Positions 36,871 to 46,247 of a DNA stretch of 64,000 nt are shown one piece after another. The stretch's first letter is position 1; each line of letters opens with the position of its first letter. The DNA lies in NCBI RefSeq assembly GCF_900112415.1, contig NZ_FOLV01000016.1:22876-86875 (forward strand). Reading direction: 5' to 3'. A program made the translations under genes and the position numbers. The DNA comes from Bacillus sp. 491mf. Lineage in GTDB: Bacteria; Bacillota; Bacilli; Bacillales; Bacillaceae_G. Below the pieces are notes generated by a model. The model was not told the DNA's origin. It saw only the letters and a program-made list of their open reading frames with translations, and searched no databases.

Positions 36871-37167
36871 AGGTGCTCTCTCCTTTTTGTGCGAGTTATC
36901 TTGATTATTTCTTAAAAGATATAAGTATTCCTACATATTTGCAAAAAATAATACACTTATATAACCCGATTGCTTCGACTCATACTAAGCATACTCATTC
37001 GTTTGCTTGTTGAATCTTTATTTTATTATACAGTAAAAATGATTACCACGGACATGAATTTTTGCATTAATTTGAGTAAAATGATATGTTCCGCTATTCC
37101 TCCACCTCAAAATTCAAGGAAAATCGCAGAAGGTTCAACTAGATGAATCCATTTTAATTTTTCAATA

Positions 37168-37270
37168 TGTAAATTGCTGCAATGCAGAAAAAGGATCCTT
37201 CTCTCGCTTTATTTAAACTTCGCATGTGGCAGAACTTCTATGTATGACCAGATGCTCTCGCCCATCTAAA
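37168..37270 (+). repeat. Interspersed repeat, element A copy 4 (deleted version)
   Basis: Has TTTAAACTTCGCATGTGGCA and TTCTATGTATGACCAGATGC but lacks the middle ACAGGCACTGACC part. The remainder of the 580-base gap 36871-37450 upstream of this repeat is A/T-rich without a gene I can support. Confidence 0.6.
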
Positions 37271-37283
37271 AAGAATGGTTTTT

Positions 37284-37377
37284 CTTCAGTGGGGATAACT
37301 GTCCGTAAAAGCCCGATTGGGTGGGCTAACCATCAGTAGGGATGAAAAAACTCCCCACTGATGGAAGTTTCACTTTA
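37284..37377 (-). repeat. Element C, standalone copy
   Basis: On the minus strand: TAAAGTGAAACTTCCATCAG, a hairpin with GGGGAG/CTACTGATGG, then AGCCCACCCAATCGGGCTTT and TTACGGACAGT. Same order as the element C blocks inside element B at 9007 and 50672. It lies 74 bases upstream of yfkAB. Confidence 0.7.
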
Positions 37378-37450
37378 TTAAAAAGCAATCTTCTTCTATC
37401 ATAGAGGATGGACAAATTGTTATTTCAATAGTCAAAGGAGTATTTCATAA

Positions 37451-38578
37451 ATGAATACATCACAAAAAATGAAGCCGATTACTCCTTCTTATGATCCATG
37501 GGAAGCTTATATGGATTTTGAAGAGTATGGCAAATTATTATTAACAAACGTTGAGTTTACAACGACAACATTATGCAATATGCGCTGTGAACATTGTGCT
37601 GTTGGTTATACACTGCAGCCAAAAGATCCAAATCCACTTCCGCTTGATTTACTATTACAACGATTAGATGAAGTTCCACATCTACGTTCTTTAAGCATTA
37701 CAGGCGGTGAGCCGATGCTTTCTAAGAAGTCTGTTGATAACTATGTAACACCGCTCTTAAAATATGCTCACGAACGAGGCGTTCGCACCCAGATCAACTC
37801 TAACCTAACTATAGATTTAGCTCGTTATGAACAAATTATTCCTTATCTCGATGTTTTACACATTTCTCATAACTGGGGAACGATTGATGATTTCGTCCAG
37901 GGCGGATTTGCGATGATGGAACGCAAGCCGTCATATGAACAACGTGCTAAATTATTTGAACGAATGATTTCAAATAGTAAAGCATTATCAGAGGCAGGCG
38001 TTCTTGTTTCTGCTGAAACAATGCTCAATAAGCGTACACTTCCGCATATTGAACATATTCACCGTCAAATTGTTGAAGAGATGGGCTGTAAACGTCATGA
38101 AGTACATCCAATGTATCCAAGTGATTTTGCGAGCAATCTTGAAATTTTAACGAAAGATGAAATCCGCAGTGCCATTTCACGCCTTCTTGATATTCGAGAT
38201 GAAAATGTGTGGATGCTATTTGGAACATTGCCATTCTATGCATGCAGCGATGATGAACGTGATTTAGAAATATTCAAGAAACTGCATGCAAGTAAAAATG
38301 TCACAGTACGTAATGACCCAGACGGTCGTTCTCGTTTAAATGTAAATATTTTTGACGGCAGTATTATTGTTACAGATTTCGGTGACATTCCAATGCTCGG
38401 AAATGTCCAAACGAATACATTACAAGAAGCCTATGACAAGTGGAGTGCCTCAAAAACAGCAAAAGAATTAAGCTGTCATTGTCCAGCTGTAAAATGTCTT
38501 GGGCCAAACATTCTTGTAAAAAATAGTTATTATCCCACAGAAAATTTCTTAACAAAACAAGCAAACATCACATTATAA
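37451..38578 (+). CDS. yfkAB: Radical SAM protein YfkAB
   Basis: Radical SAM enzyme of unknown reaction, 375 residues. The cluster-binding motif is CNMRCEHC in TTTLCNMRCEHCAVGY (about residues 42-49), and SITGGEPM is the SAM-binding glycine motif. The C-terminal part has clustered cysteines in LSCHCPAVKCLGPN, matching the YfkB-type extension; the single chain corresponds to the YfkA and YfkB parts of the Bacillus family. AAGGAG lies upstream of ATG 37451. In B. subtilis the gene also lies near pdaA, yfkD and chaA, as here. Confidence 0.9.
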   Translation: MNTSQKMKPITPSYDPWEAYMDFEEYGKLLLTNVEFTTTTLCNMRCEHCAVGYTLQPKDPNPLPLDLLLQRLDEVPHLRSLSITGGEPMLSKKSVDNYVTPLLKYAHERGVRTQINSNLTIDLARYEQIIPYLDVLHISHNWGTIDDFVQGGFAMMERKPSYEQRAKLFERMISNSKALSEAGVLVSAETMLNKRTLPHIEHIHRQIVEEMGCKRHEVHPMYPSDFASNLEILTKDEIRSAISRLLDIRDENVWMLFGTLPFYACSDDERDLEIFKKLHASKNVTVRNDPDGRSRLNVNIFDGSIIVTDFGDIPMLGNVQTNTLQEAYDKWSASKTAKELSCHCPAVKCLGPNILVKNSYYPTENFLTKQANITL

Positions 38579-38617
38579 GAAAAAACGTCAGCGTACTATC
38601 ATGCTGACGTTTTTTGT
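38579..38617. terminator. Bidirectional terminator between yfkAB and yfkD
   Basis: ACGTCAGC and GCTGACGT pair around a ten-base loop with A and T runs on both sides; convergent genes flank it. Confidence 0.87.
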
Positions 38618-38625
38618 ATGAACAT

Positions 38626-39423
38626 TTACTTTGGATCAGAAGACGGAATAAACTTAAAAGAGATATGATCTTGAATTGGTATGGATGCTCCAATTCCTTG
38701 TGATGTAATATTTTTAATCATCAATTTTCGCTGATTCCCTTTTAAAACAAGATATACCTCACCAAATGTTACTTTTCCTTTTTCGTTAACGGCTGGCGTA
38801 TACGCATATAAATATCCAAGTTGTTTCGGACTAATATTATATACTCGTTCATGCTGGGTTCCATAACCAATGATTGTTTTAAACGAAAGAGGTAAACGTA
38901 CTTTTTCCATCGCTTTTAGCAGCATCATCTTCTTCACATCTTCTGCATCCTTAATGTAAGAAGTAAGCCCACCTTCTACTAGTTTTTGTGCCTCTTGTCT
39001 ATAGCGAAGTGGATAATATCCCTGTCCACCGCGATTATCATGAACATTCCGATTGACTTGCCTGTATTCCCAGTTCATTGTTGTTTCAGTCGATTCATAA
39101 TTTAAAGGCCATTGTCCTAAATAAATTTTCGCACGGTATCCAACTGCAAGTGGTGCATTAGAAATGGATGTTTCATTAAACATCCGAATTAAATCCGGAT
39201 TTTCAATCTTTATTGGCGATGTCTCAAGCAACGCTTTTGCTAATTCGCTCGGTTGTAAGCGCGGCAAGTCCTGCGTTGGATTTGGATACGTATTTTCTTT
39301 TGAAATGTTTAAAACAGATGGTGGAACCTTTACATTCAATTCTGTCTTCGCAAAGCTACTACAAGGAAATAAAAAGATAAACGAGAACATAATGGTGATA
39401 TAAATATTGCACACTCGTTTCAT
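38626..39423 (-). CDS. yfkD: YfkD-like secreted protein
   Basis: 265 residues with an N-terminal signal peptide (about 1-25, cleavage near SSFAKT), so exported or surface-held. The mature part contains LAVGYRAKIYLGQWPLNYES and FKTIIGYGTQHERVYNISPK, matching the YfkD family, whose function is not known. AGGAAGGAGC precedes ATG 39423. It lies next to chaA in the same direction with a 72-base gap, as in the B. subtilis yfkD-yfkE arrangement, and may be co-transcribed. Confidence 0.85.
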   Translation of the reverse strand: MKRVCNIYITIMFSFIFLFPCSSFAKTELNVKVPPSVLNISKENTYPNPTQDLPRLQPSELAKALLETSPIKIENPDLIRMFNETSISNAPLAVGYRAKIYLGQWPLNYESTETTMNWEYRQVNRNVHDNRGGQGYYPLRYRQEAQKLVEGGLTSYIKDAEDVKKMMLLKAMEKVRLPLSFKTIIGYGTQHERVYNISPKQLGYLYAYTPAVNEKGKVTFGEVYLVLKGNQRKLMIKNITSQGIGASIPIQDHISFKFIPSSDPK

Positions 39424-39495
39424 CCGTAAAGCTCCTTCCTAATGGGACTATACGGTTATATTCTTTTCCCTGCTCTCTATTGTTATCCAAACTTT

Positions 39496-40551
39496 TTATA
39501 ATAAATAAAAACCGATTCCCATAATGAGATATGCGGCAAGTAATGTTAAACCTTCAAACCAGTTCGTATCGCCATCATTTGCTATAGCAATTGTCAAAAA
39601 TACAGCTGTAATCATTGCGACTAATTCTGGAATCGTAAATACAAGAGGCATATTTACCGCGGAGAACATCGAAATAATGACAAGTACAGGCGCAACAAAC
39701 ATGGCAATTTGTAATGTTGAACCAACTGCAATTTCAACAGCGATATTCACTTTATTTTTATAGGCCATAACTATAGCCGATGCATGCTCTGCTGCGTTTC
39801 CAACAATCGCCACAATAATAATCCCGATAAATAATTCACTCCAGCCAAATGTTTTAGCGACAGTTTCAATCGTATGTACAAGTGCCTCTGATACATAAGC
39901 AACCGCTATTGTTGCAATTGCCAAAACAAGCAATGCTTTTCCTTTTGACCATTCCGGTTCTTCATCATGCTCTACTACTTCGTCTTTATGCTGGTATACA
40001 CCGCGATGCGTGACAAGTTTGAAAAACAATGCCGCTAAATATAAAACAATCATAATAATAGAAATGCCGACGCTAAGTTGGAATGTTTTTCCTACGTTCA
40101 TGCTTTTTGAAAATATTTCAGGAATGACAAAAGCAACGACAACCGCAAAAATTAATAAAGCTGAATTATGGCGCGCGTCATATACATTGAAGCTTTGACG
40201 TTTATACTTTAGACCCCCTACAAAGAATGAGAGTCCACCCACTAGTAATAGGTTCCCAAGAACAGAACCTGTTAACGAAGCGAGTACGACTTCTGTTAAC
40301 CCAGCTTGCAATGCAAAAATTGAAATAATAAGCTCAACTGCATTACCAAATGTTGCGTTTAACAAGCCTCCTATACGAGGTCCTGATACAACCGCCAAAC
40401 TTTCCGTTGCTCTCCCCATAAAACCGGCCAGTGCGATAATTGTAACGCAATAGACAGCAAACATAATTGTTTGTGGCCAATGCATTACGTTACCAAGAAC
40501 AGAAAGCGGTACACCAATGACTGCAACAAATAAAAAAATCTTATTAAACAT
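39496..40551 (-). CDS. chaA: Ca2+/H+ antiporter, CaCA superfamily (YfkE/ChaA)
   Basis: Exports Ca2+ in exchange for protons. 351 residues, exactly the length of the characterised Bacillus protein, with about 11 membrane helices. Both inverted alpha-repeat motifs are present: LLNATFGNAVELIIS and IVGNAAEHASAIVMAYKNK, whose acidic residues bind Ca2+. The start is set at ATG 40551 (MFNKIFLF) because GGAAGG is nine bases upstream; ATG 40560 would leave no spacing. Conserved neighbour of yfkD. Confidence 0.93.
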   Translation of the reverse strand: MFNKIFLFVAVIGVPLSVLGNVMHWPQTIMFAVYCVTIIALAGFMGRATESLAVVSGPRIGGLLNATFGNAVELIISIFALQAGLTEVVLASLTGSVLGNLLLVGGLSFFVGGLKYKRQSFNVYDARHNSALLIFAVVVAFVIPEIFSKSMNVGKTFQLSVGISIIMIVLYLAALFFKLVTHRGVYQHKDEVVEHDEEPEWSKGKALLVLAIATIAVAYVSEALVHTIETVAKTFGWSELFIGIIIVAIVGNAAEHASAIVMAYKNKVNIAVEIAVGSTLQIAMFVAPVLVIISMFSAVNMPLVFTIPELVAMITAVFLTIAIANDGDTNWFEGLTLLAAYLIMGIGFYLL

Positions 40552-40725
40552 CCTTTTCATCCTTCCATTTCTTTCTCAATCACTCTTTATATTACCATTA
40601 TTATTCTTCTAATTTACCCAATTTTTATCATAATTACGTTTAAAAAAGAGCATTGTAGAAAAAAGTAAGAGCGAGTAAAAAAATATGAATGTTAAGTATG
40701 AGATACTCGAAAGGAGCAGAAACAA

Positions 40726-41142
40726 ATGCATCTAAAAGAAAAAATAGAAAATATTATTCAAAGCAAACGCATTGGTGTCCTAGCAACAATGCGTGACAAC
40801 AAACCGTATAGCTGTTTTATGATATTTTTTCACGAAGATTTCGTATTGTACGCTGCAACAGATCAGCAATCCAAAAAAATAGCAGATATCAAACAAAATG
40901 CGAATGTTCATGTTTTACTTGGTCGCGAGGGAAAAAAATGGGACGAAGAATATCTTGAAATAGAAGGTATTGCTTCTATTGAAGAAGACAGCACGCTAAA
41001 AAATAAATTTTGGACAAATAGTTTAAAACGCTGGTTACTTGGTCCTGAAGATCCAAATTACGTGTTAATAAAAATCAATCCTGACACCATTTATTACATT
41101 GATCATACTGGTACAGCACAACCAGAATTTTTACGCCTATAA
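40726..41142 (+). CDS. Pyridoxamine 5'-phosphate oxidase-like flavin-binding protein
   Basis: 138-residue split-barrel protein. The pattern IGVLATMRDNKPYSCFMIFF, then LYAATDQQSKKIADIKQNANVHVLL, is that of PNPOx-like stress proteins (General stress protein 26 group), which bind FMN or F420-like cofactors. True pyridoxamine phosphate oxidase activity is unlikely from its short length. AAAGGAGC precedes ATG 40726, and a terminator follows. Confidence 0.85.
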   Translation: MHLKEKIENIIQSKRIGVLATMRDNKPYSCFMIFFHEDFVLYAATDQQSKKIADIKQNANVHVLLGREGKKWDEEYLEIEGIASIEEDSTLKNKFWTNSLKRWLLGPEDPNYVLIKINPDTIYYIDHTGTAQPEFLRL

Positions 41143-41151
41143 CAAATTAAG

Positions 41152-41184
41152 ACGAGACCTCACAAAAGATGAGGTCTCGTTTTG
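41152..41184 (+). terminator. Terminator of the PNPOx-like gene
   Basis: ACGAGACCTC and GAGGTCTCGT form a ten-base-pair stem followed by TTTGT. Confidence 0.82.
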
Positions 41185-41297
41185 TCGAAAAGTTCTTTTC
41201 CAAAAAATATTGAAAAAGCTGGAACTTTCTAAAGATTCTGTTATATAATAGTACTAACTTAAATAAACTGTATTAAAACAGATTGGGAGGAGAAATA

Positions 41298-41450
41298 ATG
41301 ATGATCAAAAGAGAAGAACGGAAAAACATGATTGAATTTATTGAAAAGAAGAAAGGAATCGAACGTGAAGAACTGATGTATATGACGGACGACGAAGTAG
41401 AACATATTTACAATGTGACGTACTTCTTATATGAGGAAATTGCAGAGTAA
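41298..41450 (+). CDS. Small BH0509-family protein
   Basis: 50 residues starting MMIKREERKNMIEFIEKKKG and including the segment YMTDDEVEHIYN, as I recall for the uncharacterised BH0509 family of Bacillaceae. Highly charged and helical. GGGAGGAG lies five bases before ATG 41298 (a second ATG follows directly), and the terminator begins four bases after the stop. Function unknown. Confidence 0.78.
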   Translation: MMIKREERKNMIEFIEKKKGIEREELMYMTDDEVEHIYNVTYFLYEEIAE

Positions 41451-41453
41451 TAT

Positions 41454-41485
41454 AAAAAAACCGCTATCTACATTAGCGGTTTTTC
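41454..41485. terminator. Bidirectional terminator between the BH0509-like gene and dedA
   Basis: AACCGCTA and TAGCGGTT pair around a seven-base loop with A and T runs on either side. It overlaps the stop of the dedA-type gene. Confidence 0.87.
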
Positions 41486-42081
41486 TTAGCGTTTTGTATT
41501 CTTACATATGTATAAACAATCAAAGCGATGGCGATTGAAATGATAAAAATCCAAAATCCATATCGATGTAAATTGTACTCTACTTCTCGCCACTTTTCTC
41601 CTAATTTCCACCCAAGCCCAATAAAAACGCTCACCCAAACGAGCGCACCACCATACGCATATAAACAAAATTTTCCCCATTTTAAGTCGGACATTCCTGC
41701 AAAATAAGCAGTTAAATGTCTAACACCAGGTATAAAATAGCCAATCGCTAATAAAAAAGGGCCATACTTCTCAAATAAAATATGAGTCTTCTCAATTTGG
41801 GCTTCTTTAATCCCTACTTTAGAACCATATTTTTTCAATACAGGAAGTCCTAGTTTTAAACCAAGCAGATAACTTAATGTAATCCCAAGTATAGCCCCGG
41901 CCATGCCGCTCATAAACGCTTCTGTTCCTGACATATATCCCCTTGAAATATTATATCCGACAAATGTAAGTAGAAATTCATCTGGTATTGGTAATCCAAC
42001 AATTCCTCCAGCAAGCGCAATAATAATTCCATAATAACCGTAGTGTGCGATTAATTCCCCAATATGTTGTTCCATTCGCAC
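41473..42081 (-). CDS. DedA-family membrane protein
   Basis: 202 residues, about six helices. Family motifs include GGIVGLPIPDEFLLTFVGY (early re-entrant region), GLPVLKKYGSKVG and IGYFIPGVRHLTAYFAGMS with the conserved Pro-Gly-Arg. DedA proteins support membrane homeostasis; several act as phospholipid or undecaprenyl-phosphate flippases, so that is a reasonable guess here. GTG 42081 has AGGA at six bases; ATG 42075 is an alternative two codons in. Confidence 0.88.
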   Translation of the reverse strand: MRMEQHIGELIAHYGYYGIIIALAGGIVGLPIPDEFLLTFVGYNISRGYMSGTEAFMSGMAGAILGITLSYLLGLKLGLPVLKKYGSKVGIKEAQIEKTHILFEKYGPFLLAIGYFIPGVRHLTAYFAGMSDLKWGKFCLYAYGGALVWVSVFIGLGWKLGEKWREVEYNLHRYGFWIFIISIAIALIVYTYVRIQNAKKNR

Positions 42082-42257
42082 GACACATCCTATACGTTAT
42101 CGTTATTCCACATTGTACCCTCTTCATCAATAAAGCAAACATGGTATACATATTCACTATACATTGTTTTTATGACGAACTCTACATCCAATGTTACAAC
42201 TTCAGGTAGAATATTATATCCATATTATGTTATTAAGAAGAATCAATGTTGTTTCAG

Positions 42258-42337
42258 AAATGAAAGGAAATTGAAAAAAAACTGAAACTTTATCCATGAA
42301 AGTTCAATCCTACTCTAAAAATGAAAGGAAAATGAAA
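42258..42337 (+). repeat. Two near-identical 19-base direct repeats upstream of the GTPase gene
   Basis: AAATGAAAGGAAATTGAAA at 42258-42276 and AAATGAAAGGAAAATGAAA at 42319-42337 differ at one base and start 61 bases apart, close to six helical turns. They lie 100-180 bases upstream of the ATG at 42439. The rest of the 357-base gap 42082-42438 is A/T-rich promoter-like sequence. Confidence 0.6.
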
Positions 42338-42438
42338 TTTTTCAAAAGAAAATCTTTGCTAGAATAAAAAGCATCACTTCACGAAGGTGTTGACATATAA
42401 CGAAAGATGCATTTTTCAAGATATAGTGGGGGGAAATC

Positions 42439-45231
42439 ATGACACTAGAAAAACAATTAATAAAAAAGATATATTTTGAAACATTTTTAATGGAAAATGA
42501 AACACATCCGCCTCTTCAAGTACTTGGAGAAGCATATTTAGCTGAGCAAAAAAATGAATTTTCGAATGGATCTTATATTCGTTTTGCACAAGGTGAGTTT
42601 TATTATCATCATCAAGATTTTGAATCGGCTATTTTTAAATGGGAGAAAGTCAACAATGAATTAGAACCATGGGCACAAAAGAATATTGCAGATGCTTACT
42701 TCGAACTGAATCAATTATCGGCTGCCGAAACTGTTTATACGTCCATTACTACCGATAATAAAATACTTATGACCGAAATTTCATTACAATTACTCTCTCT
42801 TTACATAGAACAAAACAAACTTGATTTAGCTTTCAAGGTTATTAAAGAGGCTGTTTCTGTGAATCCCGATTATCCAAACGTTACAACCATTGCTCGTTCC
42901 TTTTATGAAGAACAGCAAGATTGGGACAGTGCGGTAGAACTTGCTGTAAATGAAATCATTCGAACAGAGTCCTTCCAATGGTTTGAGATTCTAAAAGAAT
43001 ATATAGATAAAGGATTTACGAAAACCATTTCACCAGATTATTTTTACAAAGTACTCGCTACGTTACATCATGTAGACCTCGTCCAATTTACACAAATTGT
43101 TTCATCACTTTGGCACAGTTATAAAGATGAACAAACTTATTTGTTGTGGCTGAAAACAATAAATGACTTTTTCTCGCATATCGAAGTACATTCAGCTGAT
43201 GATTGGAACGACATTTCTTCTCTTTATGAAGAAACATATTTTGAATTAATTCAAAGCCAGTATATGCTGAAACAATTGCATGATATTGTTCCGAATATTT
43301 TGATGAATTGGTTTAAAATGGTCAATCCTTCTCATGCTGTGTTTCCATCTGCAGCAATATTGGCATGGGACGAGATTTTCCCTGCTAAAATAGATACACC
43401 AGACGTGAAACATGCAGAAAAATTATTATTACATTCTACCAATTACACTGATGGCTTAGACTATAGTTTACACCTTTTTGATTCTATTACACAGTGGGCA
43501 CAAAACAATGATTTAGAAATGGGACATCGTTTTAGATGGTTAGTCTATGAGCTTGCAGATTTAAGAACAAATCGTCTTTTAGTAACAGGAACTTCTGGAA
43601 ACGGAAAATCTTCCTTTATTAACTCTATACTAGGAGAAAATATATTAGAAAGCGCAAGTTCAAGTACAGTTATCTTTAAAGATGACGCTCACACAGAAAT
43701 TAATGCCTTAACAGATGCGACAATTGTAACGACTCAGAATTTCTCTGATTTCCATAATATGATGTCTATGCACCGCCAAACATTTAGAGAAAAAACATGT
43801 ATTGAATTTAAATTACCTTGCAAGTTTTTAAGCAAAAACAAACTAGCATTCGCTGTTACACCTAGCTTTACTAGAAACAGCGAGTTGAAAAATGAAACAT
43901 TCGGCTATTTAGACTCAGTAGACAGTTTGTTATTTGTGTTGAATGCAGATTCACCGTTTACTGACAAAGAACGCGACGTTTTATTAAATATTCAAGAGCA
44001 TGCACCAAATTTACAAATTCATTTCTTGTTAAATAAAATTGATAACATTTACAGCGAAACAGAAGTAAAACGAGTAATGCACGATACACAAACAAGAATA
44101 AAAGCATATTTTCCACATGCGAGAGTTTTACCTTATTCATCGTTATATACAAACAGTCAACAGCTAAACGAGTTAACTGATTTTATTCATTTTAACTTTG
44201 AGTATAAAAACCTTGAGCAAGAACGTACGAAAAAAATGTTACTTTTCATTCGAAAAGCAATTCAATACCTGTTAGATAAACGAGTTGAGATGGAAAATAA
44301 CTTAGTAGATTCAATTAGTTGGAATGAAGATATTTTAATGAGACTAAATGGCTTCATTAATAATCTGAGTGCTTTTGAAAAGGAAAAAATTCATTTCATT
44401 ACAGATTCCTATCGTACAATGAAACATAAAATTACGAATGACCTTACAGAGCATATTCCAAAGCTACTGCAAAGCTCTTCTGATCTAATTAGTGAAGACA
44501 GCGATTTTAGACACATTGATACGGAATTAAATGCAGCAATGAATGAGAGAATTCGAAACTATTTAGAACAAACCGTATTACCTAGCTTCGCTTCATCCAT
44601 GCAAAGTTGGATTGAAACTTCTAAAAATGAGTTCCTGCAAAGTCAAACATACTTAGAAGAAATAAGTGAAGGGCTTAACTCTTTATGCGGTGAAAATCGA
44701 ATCCAGTTACAATGCGACTTTAGAGTGCTTGATGATTGGCAACGAGATACGGATCGAATGACGAGCCGAATCCAGATGGAAGAAATAAATATCTTCCGCC
44801 GTTTTACGCCCGCACAATTTTTACTAAAAAGCGCAGGGAAATTATTCGGTGCTCTTCCTAAAAATAAGACAATGCTGTATAACAAATACAAACAGTATTT
44901 AGAAAATGAAGATTTTACCGATGTAACTACTTCTATTATAAATAAATTTTTCTTACAGTTTGAGCTATTTGAAACTGCACTAGAACGGGATATTACTATG
45001 TTCTTTAGAGATTCATTTAGTTCATTGAAACAAGCTGTAGAACACACGCATTTAGAAATACAAGAACATCAAAATACATTGCATAAAATGAAATCAAATC
45101 CTGAAGTTTATCGTGATCCTGTCAAACTATTTGAACTCAGATTGCGTCAATATGAAGTCGTCTTAAGTATAGATGAACAAAATATTGATGCAGAGTCACT
45201 GTTAGAAACAAACATGGAGCAGACTTTTTAA
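42439..45231 (+). CDS. TPR-dynamin-like GTPase
   Basis: 930 residues. Residues 1-340 are helical with TPR-like repeats (YIRFAQGEFYYHHQDFESAI and following). A dynamin-like G domain follows: G1 is GTSGNGKSS at 384-392, and G4 is NKID at 532-535. The G3 position reads AVTPSFTRN rather than the standard DxxG, so catalysis may be altered. Residues 590-930 are long helices resembling the stalk of bacterial dynamin-like proteins; no clear membrane segment is seen. GGGGGG precedes ATG 42439. Members of this superfamily remodel membranes under stress or phage attack. The assignment to the superfamily is firm; the function is not known. Confidence 0.8.
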   Translation: MTLEKQLIKKIYFETFLMENETHPPLQVLGEAYLAEQKNEFSNGSYIRFAQGEFYYHHQDFESAIFKWEKVNNELEPWAQKNIADAYFELNQLSAAETVYTSITTDNKILMTEISLQLLSLYIEQNKLDLAFKVIKEAVSVNPDYPNVTTIARSFYEEQQDWDSAVELAVNEIIRTESFQWFEILKEYIDKGFTKTISPDYFYKVLATLHHVDLVQFTQIVSSLWHSYKDEQTYLLWLKTINDFFSHIEVHSADDWNDISSLYEETYFELIQSQYMLKQLHDIVPNILMNWFKMVNPSHAVFPSAAILAWDEIFPAKIDTPDVKHAEKLLLHSTNYTDGLDYSLHLFDSITQWAQNNDLEMGHRFRWLVYELADLRTNRLLVTGTSGNGKSSFINSILGENILESASSSTVIFKDDAHTEINALTDATIVTTQNFSDFHNMMSMHRQTFREKTCIEFKLPCKFLSKNKLAFAVTPSFTRNSELKNETFGYLDSVDSLLFVLNADSPFTDKERDVLLNIQEHAPNLQIHFLLNKIDNIYSETEVKRVMHDTQTRIKAYFPHARVLPYSSLYTNSQQLNELTDFIHFNFEYKNLEQERTKKMLLFIRKAIQYLLDKRVEMENNLVDSISWNEDILMRLNGFINNLSAFEKEKIHFITDSYRTMKHKITNDLTEHIPKLLQSSSDLISEDSDFRHIDTELNAAMNERIRNYLEQTVLPSFASSMQSWIETSKNEFLQSQTYLEEISEGLNSLCGENRIQLQCDFRVLDDWQRDTDRMTSRIQMEEINIFRRFTPAQFLLKSAGKLFGALPKNKTMLYNKYKQYLENEDFTDVTTSIINKFFLQFELFETALERDITMFFRDSFSSLKQAVEHTHLEIQEHQNTLHKMKSNPEVYRDPVKLFELRLRQYEVVLSIDEQNIDAESLLETNMEQTF

Positions 45232-45240
45232 GATCAAACC

Positions 45241-45272
45241 AACAAAGCAGCCTATATCGGCTGCTTTGTTAC
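45241..45272. terminator. Bidirectional terminator after the GTPase gene
   Basis: AACAAAGCAGCC and GGCTGCTTTGTT form a 12-base-pair stem with a six-base loop, between convergent genes. Confidence 0.82.
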
Positions 45273-45700
45273 TAACTTCTTATATCCCAAATCACATCAT
45301 CAACCTTGGCTTCAACACGGATTCGTTCAATAAATTGCTTACGTTCCTTTTCATGACGAAGCAGTTTCTGTACATACCGCCGCTTACTCAACAAATGTAA
45401 ATAACGCTTATCTGTATGAATGACGTCTCGGCATTTTACATTTTCATATATACCCTTAAACCAATCATGCCCCTTTAACTTTTCCACGTTACGCACAAAT
45501 CTTCTTTGTCTTCGCTGTTCTCGTCCTTCTAAACTTTCTAGCACTAACTCGACAGTTTCTTCTGCTACAGCTTCTAATGCAACTCTTACAACTCCGACTG
45601 TTCCTCGAACGATCACTTTAGTGGCATCTGCCGCTACTTCCGCTAGTGCAACCGCTCCTCGGACGATTCTAGCTAAAATATGGCCGACAATCTCCTCCAT
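45272..45700 (-). CDS. Hypothetical Ala/Val-rich then basic protein
   Basis: 142 residues in two parts. The first 60 are rich in Ala, Val and Glu (VGHILARIVRGAVALAEVAA, then VEETVELVLESLEG-like), forming an amphipathic helix. The second part is strongly basic (REQRRQRRFVRNVEKLKG, RRYVQKLLRHEKERKQF). I do not recognise a family. The start is ATG 45700, preceded by GGGGGCAAGG; the frame to 45757 overlaps the signal peptidase gene and lacks a site. It follows lepB by 13 bases, so it is co-transcribed. Confidence 0.7.
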   Translation of the reverse strand: MEEIVGHILARIVRGAVALAEVAADATKVIVRGTVGVVRVALEAVAEETVELVLESLEGREQRRQRRFVRNVEKLKGHDWFKGIYENVKCRDVIHTDKRYLHLLSKRRYVQKLLRHEKERKQFIERIRVEAKVDDVIWDIRS

Positions 45701-45713
45701 ACCTTGCCCCCTT

Positions 45714-46247
45714 CTATTCGATAATCTGAACCCGGTTAAAAGGGTAATAGATTGCAACTAAACTTCCTAATACATCATCTTTATCAATGAATCCTAATCC
45801 ATTACGACTATCACGACTAACTAATCGATTATCTCCCATGACAAAAATTTTATTTTTCGGGATTTTCATCGGACCAAAATCTTCTGTAAAATTCACCATA
45901 ATATGCTTTGCATGCTTCTTATTTTTTTCTAAATAAGGTTCCTTTTGCAATTGACTGTTGATATACAATTGATCATTTTTCATTTCGATCGTATCTCCAG
46001 GTAAACCGATAATGCGCTTCACATAATAATTATCCGTTTTTACTACAATGACATCGCCATGATCATAATTATCAATTTGCTTTACTACCTTATTTACAAT
46101 GACCTTATCCCCATTATAAAGAGTAGGCTGCATAGAAGCTCCTTCCACAGTTGTTGGAAAAAAGACAAATACTTTCATGACAAAAGCAAGTACACATGCA
46201 ATCACAAATACTTCGATACATTCCCGCAAACGACTTTTCTTCTTCAT
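45714..46247 (-). CDS. lepB: Signal peptidase I
   Basis: Cleaves Sec-type signal peptides at the outer face of the membrane. 177 residues, the usual short Bacillus form with one N-terminal membrane anchor (about 10-30). The catalytic serine is Ser38 in GASMQPTL, and the lysine is Lys77 in YYVKRIIGLPGD; box E is VMGDNRLVSRDSRNGLG. GGGAGAGG precedes ATG 46247. B. cereus-group genomes have several such genes. It shares its operon with the hypothetical gene at 45272. Confidence 0.94.
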   Translation of the reverse strand: MKKKSRLRECIEVFVIACVLAFVMKVFVFFPTTVEGASMQPTLYNGDKVIVNKVVKQIDNYDHGDVIVVKTDNYYVKRIIGLPGDTIEMKNDQLYINSQLQKEPYLEKNKKHAKHIMVNFTEDFGPMKIPKNKIFVMGDNRLVSRDSRNGLGFIDKDDVLGSLVAIYYPFNRVQIIE

